Shown here piece after piece: positions 1 to 6,315 of a stretch of DNA of 6,315 nt. Every line of letters starts with the position of its first letter. The first letter of the stretch is position 1. The notes under the pieces were generated by a model that was not told where the DNA came from, did no database searches, and saw nothing but the letters and a program-made list of their open reading frames with translations. Source of the stretch: Gemmatimonadota bacterium (GTDB taxonomy: Bacteria; Gemmatimonadota; Gemmatimonadetes; Gemmatimonadales; Gemmatimonadaceae); NCBI GenBank assembly GCA_023249395.1, contig JAHFCS010000134.1:1-6315 (forward strand), given 5' to 3'. The position numbers and the translations under genes are program-made.

Positions 1-145
1 CGAGAGCAATGCCGTCGATCACCGCGAATGGCTGGCTCGTTCGGTTCGAGACCTGCGCGATCGCGGTGCGGCACGGAATCGCGCAAAGACCTCCAATGGC
101 AAGACAAGCCATCGTGGGAAACCGGAGTGTCACTGGGTTTCGCAT
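1..145 (-). CDS. Partial secreted protein with N-terminal signal peptide (cut by window edge)
   Basis: The reading frame runs off the left edge, and the 48 visible residues cannot be assigned to a family with certainty. The ATG at 143-145 is the first start after an in-frame TAA just upstream. It begins MRNPVTLRF, followed by a hydrophobic stretch at about residues 13-25 and a c-region ending in TAIA-Q. This looks like a type I signal peptide with cleavage after Ala30. Later in-frame starts are a GTG at 131-133, which overlaps the upstream stop as GTGA, and an ATG at 110-112. No clear ribosome binding site separates them. The gene overlaps the end of the DUF2723 gene by 16 bases and is probably co-transcribed with it. 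The mature part begins with a segment like FAVIDGIAL, which could open a small beta-sandwich such as a carboxypeptidase-regulatory-like domain, but that is a weak guess. An exported or outer-membrane protein is the safest call. Confidence 0.5.
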   Translation of the reverse strand, partial: MRNPVTLRFPTMACLAIGGLCAIPCRTAIAQVSNRTSQPFAVIDGIAL

Positions 146-1743
146 GACGCAGGGAATTTATCGCCGGTAACTGAGCCTGCTGATCCAATTTGTCGCCCCT
201 GAGCCGACGCGCTCTGACAAATGGCGGCAACTACCCGCTTTGTACCTCTCCAGTTCATCACGAGATCGGCTGGCAGCAGCCCGTCACGCCTTGCGAGCTC
301 GGCCCTGTACCATTGCGCCGGCAGGAGCGGAACGACGACAATGGTAACATCCCGCCGGCGGCGCTCGACTTCCTGCAGGTACCAGACTGGATAGGTGTCG
401 TTGTCGCCACGGGCGAGTACGATCGCCCGCTGTGGTGCGCTCTCGAGAATCCGCATTGCGCCGAGTCGCGCCTCCGACGCACCAGGTTCCCCGCGCCGGT
501 CGACGGCTTTCCAGTTCAGGGCGATCGGTACGAACGCCCCCACGACACCGGCGAGCGGAAGCCATTTCACCGCGCCGAAACCCGCCCACAATCCCCAGCA
601 TACGAATGCGAGCGAGAAGAAATAGTCCCGCTCACGCGCCTCGTGCGCAGCGCCTGCGGCCAGGAATCCCACCCCATACGACGGACCGGCTTTCAGGTTG
701 AGATACGCGAGAACGCCCGCCGTCGCTGTCACGAAGAGAATCAGCAATGCCCGCCAGCTTCGCCTGTCTGTTTTCCGGTGTCGCAAAAAGCCGAGCACAC
801 CCAGCATGCCAAAAAGAACAGTGACCGGCGTCCTCGCCCACGTCGGTGGAGGGTCCGGTGATATGCCCAGCGCGACCTGCCAGTCGGCGTACTCGAAGAG
901 ATTGCCAAGCTGGATGAAAAGAGGCGCCTGGCGCGGCCAGAGCGGAGCGGGAGAGTACTGGCGCCGAAGAAGAACGTCGGTGAGCAGGGACACGGTCGAA
1001 GGATTGCCCTGATTCACCGATGGATCGTGCTGCGCGCGAACGAGCATGAACAACACGGCAGAGGCTCCAAGGGCGAACATCGCTATCATCGCCGGGGCCT
1101 GCCGCAACAGCTCGCGCGGATTCCGGCTGCGCCCCGCGAGAAAAAGCGTGGCGGGAACCGTGAGCAGCACGGTCAGATGCAGCGCAAAGCCAAGTCCGGC
1201 GACGTATGCCGCGAGCGAAAGCCACCTGCGGTCTCCGGTCTCTCCCGCGCGGTTCCCGAGCCAGAGAAGAGTGCACGCAGCGAGGAATGCGGCCGAGTAC
1301 ACTTCCGTCTCATTCGCGCTGAGCCACACGCTCGACATCGATCCCGCGCAAACCGCCGCCGTGTAGGCGGCGAGCCGATCGCCTGTCCATCGCACGAAAA
1401 GATTCGCCAGCAGCGCGCATCCGAAAGCGGTGCAGACGGCGGACAACATGTTGATCGAATAGGCGAAGCCGACGAGGGGCGCCCATAACAGCGCCCAAAC
1501 GTGCGCGATCAGTATGTAGAGTGGGGTGCCCGGCGGGTGCGGAATCCCGAGTGAGTGGATCGCAGCGAGAAACTCGCCGGAATCCCAGAGCGTCACGCTT
1601 GGTGCCAGCGTCGCGAGGTAGACGACCAGGAGAGTCGTTCCCGCCGCGAGCTCAGCACGCCCGGCTCTGATCACTTCCCTGCTGTCGTCCCGCGGTAAAA
1701 GCGGATCAGCCCGACCTTCCGCCCAGGATCGACCATGCGACAT
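130..1743 (-). CDS. DUF2723 family polytopic membrane protein, probable GT-C type glycosyltransferase
   Basis: This 537-residue integral membrane protein has around ten hydrophobic segments. The N-terminal two thirds carry DUF2723 hallmarks. WDSGEF (53-58) lies in the first loop after a membrane helix, followed by HPPGTPLY (69-76), NETEVYS (144-150) and a GLGFALHL helix (183-190). Further on are EARERDYFF (368-376) and a soluble segment with GDNDTYPVWYLQEVE (446-460) followed by RRDVTIVVVPLLPAQWY. Acidic residues in the first loop (Asp54, Glu57) are the expected place for GT-C catalysis. The human DUF2723 protein TMEM260 is a protein O-mannosyltransferase, so sugar transfer from a lipid-linked donor onto exported proteins or glycans is plausible; acceptor and sugar are unknown. 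The ATG at 1743 overlaps folP by 38 bases. A GTG at codon 24 (1672-1674) is an alternative start, and neither has a good ribosome binding site. The last 30 or so residues look unlike the rest of the family, so the natural C-terminus is uncertain. Confidence 0.85.
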   Translation of the reverse strand: MSHGRSWAEGRADPLLPRDDSREVIRAGRAELAAGTTLLVVYLATLAPSVTLWDSGEFLAAIHSLGIPHPPGTPLYILIAHVWALLWAPLVGFAYSINMLSAVCTAFGCALLANLFVRWTGDRLAAYTAAVCAGSMSSVWLSANETEVYSAAFLAACTLLWLGNRAGETGDRRWLSLAAYVAGLGFALHLTVLLTVPATLFLAGRSRNPRELLRQAPAMIAMFALGASAVLFMLVRAQHDPSVNQGNPSTVSLLTDVLLRRQYSPAPLWPRQAPLFIQLGNLFEYADWQVALGISPDPPPTWARTPVTVLFGMLGVLGFLRHRKTDRRSWRALLILFVTATAGVLAYLNLKAGPSYGVGFLAAGAAHEARERDYFFSLAFVCWGLWAGFGAVKWLPLAGVVGAFVPIALNWKAVDRRGEPGASEARLGAMRILESAPQRAIVLARGDNDTYPVWYLQEVERRRRDVTIVVVPLLPAQWYRAELARRDGLLPADLVMNWRGTKRVVAAICQSASAQGRQIGSAGSVTGDKFPASCETQ

Positions 1744-2646
1744 CGAGAGCGCGGCGGTGTGTGCGGACGTCGTGAACGCGGAACAGGATCGCTCCCCCGG
1801 CGAGCGCCAGCACGCTCGCGCCTACTGTCCCCGCGTCGCGTTCAGCGATTGAGAACTCCGCGGGATCGACCGGCTCATCGGCCCCTTTCACCGCGGCAAA
1901 CCCTTCTGCCATCCCTTCCTGCACGAAACGCTTCCGCGACGGTCCGACCATCACCGGATAGCCGAGCGCCACGAGGGCGTCGAGCCGGCGCAGGATTGCG
2001 CGTGAGTGTTCCGTTCGCTTCGAGAAGCCGAGGCCGGGGTCGAGCACTATGCGGTCTCGTTGAACTCCGGCCGATTCGGCGTATTTCGCGCGGGCCTCGA
2101 GCTCCGCGACGATCGTCGCGACCGGATCGTTGTCGTAAGTGGCATGCTCGTAGCTGGCCATCTCGGCAACGCGTCCGCGGGAGTGCATGAGAATCACCGC
2201 GCAATCGGTCCGCGTCACCACCCGCGTCATCATCGGGTCGAGGCGGAGCGCTGAGACATCGTTCACGATTGTCGCGCCGACATCGATCGCGGCGGCGGCA
2301 ACCTCGGCTTTGTTCGTATCGACGGATATCGGCAGCTCCGGCCACCGCTCGTGCACAGCGGCGATGACGGGGACGACACGCCGTGTTTCCTATTCCGGCT
2401 CGACCGGCAGGGCGCCGGGCCGCGTGGATTCGCCGCCGATGTCGACGATGTCGGCTCCGTCAGCGACGAGGCGGCGGACGTGCGCGACGGCATTCGCCGG
2501 CGAAAAAAAATTTCCCCCGTCGGTAAAGCTGTCGGGGGTAACGTTCAGAATGCCGACGACGATCGGCCTGTCGAGCGAAATCTCAATCGAGCCGGCGCGC
2601 CACCGGCGCGGCTCCGTGGCCGCGCCGGGCCGCTCGCCGACCATCG

Positions 2647-2650
<4 letters not shown>
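1706..2650 (-). pseudogene. folP: Dihydropteroate synthase interrupted by an in-frame amber codon
   Basis: Dihydropteroate synthase joins 6-hydroxymethyl-dihydropterin pyrophosphate to p-aminobenzoate in cytosolic folate synthesis and is the sulfonamide target. The frame spans 314 codons, with TAG at codon 87 (2390-2392) and no frame change. Before it lie signature 1 (GILNVTPDSFTDGG, 33-46) and signature 2 (GADIVDIGGESTRPG, 65-79). After it, still in frame, come ETRRVVPVI, PISVDT (107-112), NDVSAL (130-135), MHSRG (155-159), DPGLGFSK (204-211), GPSRKRF (236-242) and RVHDV (291-295). All key motifs are intact, and the TAG sits where relatives usually have Glu or Gln before the RRVVPVI stretch. 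Restarting at the GTG at codon 99 would lose both signatures. The GTG start overlaps the ftsH stop as GTGA; an ATG two codons later is equally possible. The cause may be a sequencing error, a recent nonsense mutation, or readthrough. The family is certain; whether the gene is truly broken is not. Confidence 0.9.
2390..2392 (-). other. In-frame TAG (amber) codon within folP
   Basis: On the minus strand the codons read GTC GAG CCG GAA TAG GAA ACA CGG CGT GTC, giving PVEPE-stop-ETRRV. Both flanks match the expected dihydropteroate synthase sequence in the same frame. A single base change (GAG to TAG or CAG to TAG) explains it without any insertion or deletion. The bases after the TAG do not match the known CARYYA-type readthrough context. 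Confidence 0.95.
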
Positions 2651-4628
<1,978 letters not shown>

Positions 4629-4629
<1 letters not shown>

Positions 4630-5180
4630 TACTGCAAGCTCGCGATGTACGGCAAATGGCGGAAATCCTCCGCGTGATCCAACCCATACCCCACAAGGAA
4701 CTCGTGGGGTGCATCAAAACCGACGAACCGTGTTCCGTATTGCAACTCCTCCGCAATACGCTTGTGAAGAAGTGCGCAAATTTCGAGCGAGCGCGGGCGT
4801 CTGTCCTCGAGCAGCGACATAAGCCTGTTGAGGGTGCGTCCAGAGTCGACGATGTCCTCGACGAGAAGGATATGCTTCCCTTCCAGCTCGGTCTCGGGAT
4901 CGTACAGCAACCTTACCGTCCCGCTCGACACCATCCCGTCGCCGTAGCTCGCCGCAACCAGGAAATCTACCTGAAGTGGGCGGGTAATCTGTCGTACGAG
5001 GTCGCTCAGAAAGATGAAGCTGCCCTTCAGCAGGCCCAGAACGAGCAACTCGCCGCCCGGATACGCAGCGGTAATCTCGGCGCCCAGCTCGGCGACCCGC
5101 TCGGCGATAGTCTTCTCGTCGAATGCAATTCGCTTGACGCTGCGGCCAGAGAGGCGGGGATCGGCGATAGTCGCGGTCAC
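4629..5180 (-). CDS. hpt: Hypoxanthine phosphoribosyltransferase
   Basis: This cytosolic purine salvage enzyme makes IMP (and usually GMP) from hypoxanthine (or guanine) and PRPP. From the chosen GTG start it has 183 residues, the usual size. LKGSF (51-55) is the pyrophosphate-binding loop, SYGDG (78-82) lies in the mobile active-site loop, and VEDIVDSGRTL (107-117) is the PRPP-binding motif. Lys140, followed by RFVGFDAPHEF (151-161), fits the base-binding part. The C-terminal block VGYGLDHAEDFRHLPYI (163-179) is typical of bacterial HPRT. The frame stays open upstream to an ATG at 5264, but those 28 extra codons lie inside tilS and encode non-family sequence. The GTG at 5178-5180 overlaps the tilS stop as GTGA and has a GGGG stretch a few bases upstream, so it is the better start. 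The TAA stop overlaps the ftsH start. Position between tilS and ftsH matches the common bacterial arrangement. Confidence 0.96.
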
Positions 5181-6199
5181 ATTCGCCCCGCGTGGGAGGC
5201 AGTGCGGGGAGCGGGCGCGCCAAGTCTCGACGCCCGCGCGGCTTCCACCCGGCGCCAGTCCCACCTGCGAAGCAGCATATGATCGCGTAACATCAGTACT
5301 TCGACCCCTCCAGAAAGCTGAATCGAGCCGCCTGTTACCCCTTTGGTAGTAAACTCGGCGAGGCGATGAGTTCCTCGCCGATCCATTACCACATTTGCCC
5401 TCGCGGCAAGCGACGGCCAGAGCGCGCGGAGCGATTCAGCATCATACCCACGCAGAGCACCCCTCGCAATGCGAAGTGACCCGTCTTCGCCCGTCTCTGC
5501 ATCGAGCTGATCTGCGATATCCGCCATGCGTGAGCGCCAATCCGCCGATCGTTTGGCGATCGAGAGAAGCTGAGCGGGAAAGCCTGGTCTGATTCGCGCA
5601 ATGGCAGGCAGGAGATCGTGGCGGACGCGGTTGCGAAGATGCGACCGTGTGGAGTTCGACGGATCCTCGACGTGCACGACCTGGCGTGCCCGTGCGAAGC
5701 GGGCGAGGTCGGCGCGGCGCAGGTGGAGGAAGGGCCGAATCACCTCGGATTCGGCGAAGAGCGCGGCAAGTCCGCGAGGTCCGGCGTCCCGGAGGATGCG
5801 GATGAAGATCGTCTCGACCTGGTCGTCGAGCGTGTGACCGGTTGCAACGGGTGCACCGAACTCTTCCGCTGCCCCACGAAGAAAGGTCCACCGGGCGAGG
5901 CGCCACTGATGCTCGGTCACTACAGCTCGATCCGTTTTGCCACCTCTGAACGCGAGCCCAAGCTCCTTCGACGTTCGGCGCACAGCTTCAACCGCGCGCC
6001 GGGCCACCGCACCGGTTCCGTGGTCGAAGCTCGCGACAAGAAGAGCCGGCCGCCTGTCAGGCGCGATTGACGCAGCGGCGTGGAGCATGACCATCGAATC
6101 CACACCACCGGACACGGCAAGAACGAGCCGGTCGAGCCCGGCAAATGCCGTCGCGACCGCCTGCGTCACTTTGTCTTCTTCATGCCGGCGCTCTCTCAT
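5177..6199 (-). CDS. tilS: tRNA(Ile)-lysidine synthetase
   Basis: TilS converts cytidine 34 of the CAU-anticodon isoleucine tRNA to lysidine using ATP and lysine, so that AUA is read as isoleucine. The N-type ATP pyrophosphatase P-loop is SGGVDS (30-35). It is followed by FDHG (58-61), the EHQWRLARWTFL segment (96-107), GHTLDDQVET (121-130), and the DPSN...LRNRVRHDLLP block (179-198) typical of TilS. At 340 residues it is shorter than the E. coli enzyme of about 430, so it probably has the catalytic core plus a reduced C-terminal region. The ATG at 6199 is the longest start but has no ribosome binding site. A GTG at codon 11 (6167-6169) is preceded by GAAGAAG and is an alternative. It appears to be the first gene of the leftward operon, since the next gene is divergent. 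Its stop overlaps the hpt GTG start by four bases. Confidence 0.96.
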   Translation of the reverse strand: MRERRHEEDKVTQAVATAFAGLDRLVLAVSGGVDSMVMLHAAASIAPDRRPALLVASFDHGTGAVARRAVEAVRRTSKELGLAFRGGKTDRAVVTEHQWRLARWTFLRGAAEEFGAPVATGHTLDDQVETIFIRILRDAGPRGLAALFAESEVIRPFLHLRRADLARFARARQVVHVEDPSNSTRSHLRNRVRHDLLPAIARIRPGFPAQLLSIAKRSADWRSRMADIADQLDAETGEDGSLRIARGALRGYDAESLRALWPSLAARANVVMDRRGTHRLAEFTTKGVTGGSIQLSGGVEVLMLRDHMLLRRWDWRRVEAARASRLGAPAPRTASHAGRM

Positions 6200-6235
6200 G
6201 ATATCTTAATCTAAACCGCCGCTCCGGAGTGATGC
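6197..6235. promoter_or_regulatory. Candidate divergent promoter region between tilS and the rightward gene
   Basis: The only intergenic gap in the window is these 36 or so bases. It has a core at 6198-6217 that is clearly more AT-rich than its surroundings. For the leftward operon, TAGATT on the minus strand (6208-6213) matches TATAAT at four of six bases. It would place transcription start almost on the tilS ATG, implying a leader of very few bases. For the rightward gene, TGATATCTT (6199-6207) resembles an extended -10 and would leave a leader of about 20 bases. No convincing -35 was found for either. This is inference from composition and weak consensus matches. Confidence 0.35.
6226..6229 (+). 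promoter_or_regulatory. Ribosome binding site GGAG for the rightward gene
   Basis: GGAG lies six bases before the ATG at 6236-6238, which is good spacing. The competing ATG at 6232 would be only two bases away and opens a non-hydrophobic frame, so this site favours the start at 6236. Confidence 0.6.
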
Positions 6236-6315
6236 ATGGAAACGCACGGTCCCCTCGGGACATTATGGGTGTCGTTCGGACTAATCGGGTTCTATCTGGC
6301 CCTCATCTGGCTCAA
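6236..6315 (+). CDS. N-terminus of an unidentified membrane protein (cut by window edge)
   Basis: Only 26 residues are visible before the right edge. The protein starts METHGPLGTLW and then runs into a hydrophobic stretch from about residue 8 to 26 (GTLWVSFGLIGFYLALIWL), which is a membrane helix. The start is supported by GGAG six bases upstream. It is transcribed away from tilS, so it belongs to a separate unit sharing the short divergent promoter region. The layout of a short polar N-terminus, a PxGTL-like motif and then one helix resembles the tiny cytochrome c oxidase subunit 2A family. It could equally be the first helix of a transporter or another small membrane protein. The family is not recognised with confidence. 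Confidence 0.55.
   Translation, partial: METHGPLGTLWVSFGLIGFYLALIWL

Noticed and set aside
438..442. FtsH zinc motif reads HEGGH rather than HEAGH (residues 438-442 of the protein)
   Set aside because: It still fits HEXXH, and the same variant occurs in functional FtsH proteins such as those of alphaproteobacteria, so it is not a sign of inactivity.
190..861. Plus-strand open frames opposite the DUF2723 gene (also 1027-1488)
   Set aside because: Their translations are Arg, Pro and Ser-rich without domain features, while the minus strand has clear DUF2723 motifs throughout.
632..1276. A 214-codon minus-strand frame inside the DUF2723 gene
   Set aside because: It is the same region read one base out of frame, with Arg and Ala-rich low-complexity translation and no membrane pattern.
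2263..2493. Possible frameshift in folP, suggested by several overlapping short frames around 2260-2490
   Set aside because: The segments 2390-2650 and 1706-2356 are in the same frame, and the bases between them encode the expected residues. The break is a single stop codon, not a frameshift.
2500..2516. A-rich run (cgaaaaaaaatttccc) as a possible slippage or terminator site
   Set aside because: It lies within folP and encodes the NFFSP residues of the family in the correct frame. There is no stem-loop next to it and the frame is maintained across it.

Overview
The window is a stretch of high-GC bacterial chromosome. It carries a tightly packed, leftward-transcribed (minus strand) housekeeping operon of six genes. 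At the right edge is the first part of a divergent plus-strand gene. Read in the direction of transcription, the operon is tilS (tRNA-Ile lysidine synthetase), hpt (hypoxanthine phosphoribosyltransferase), ftsH (membrane AAA+ metalloprotease), folP (dihydropteroate synthase, interrupted by an in-frame amber codon), a DUF2723 polytopic membrane protein of the GT-C glycosyltransferase type, and the start of a secreted protein cut by the left edge. The tilS-hpt-ftsH block followed by a folate gene is widely conserved in bacteria, and Bacillus has a similar arrangement. A DUF2723 protein directly after folP, together with the GC-rich composition, suggests a Gemmatimonadota-like or similar uncultured lineage. 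That placement is inference from gene content, not a database match.

Layout: 1-145 is the partial secreted protein (minus). 130-1743 is DUF2723 (minus). 1706-2650 is folP with a TAG at 2390-2392 (minus). 2647-4629 is ftsH (minus). 4629-5180 is hpt (minus). 5177-6199 is tilS (minus). 6200-6235 is a short AT-richer divergent promoter region. 6236-6315 is the start of a small or N-terminally membrane-anchored protein (plus). There is no gene-free gap longer than 36 bases, and I saw no terminators, RNA genes, insertion sequences, CRISPR arrays or notable repeats.

Every junction in the operon overlaps: GTGA for tilS/hpt, TAATG for hpt/ftsH, GTGA for ftsH/folP, then 38 and 16 bases. This suggests one transcript with translational coupling. 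The genes span tRNA decoding (AUA by lysidine), purine salvage, membrane protein quality control, folate synthesis and envelope protein or glycan modification. They are co-expressed growth functions rather than one pathway.

I found no convincing new biological system. The observation most worth checking is the lone amber codon in folP. All dihydropteroate synthase motifs are intact and in the same frame on both sides of it, so the cause is a base error, a very recent nonsense mutation, or readthrough.
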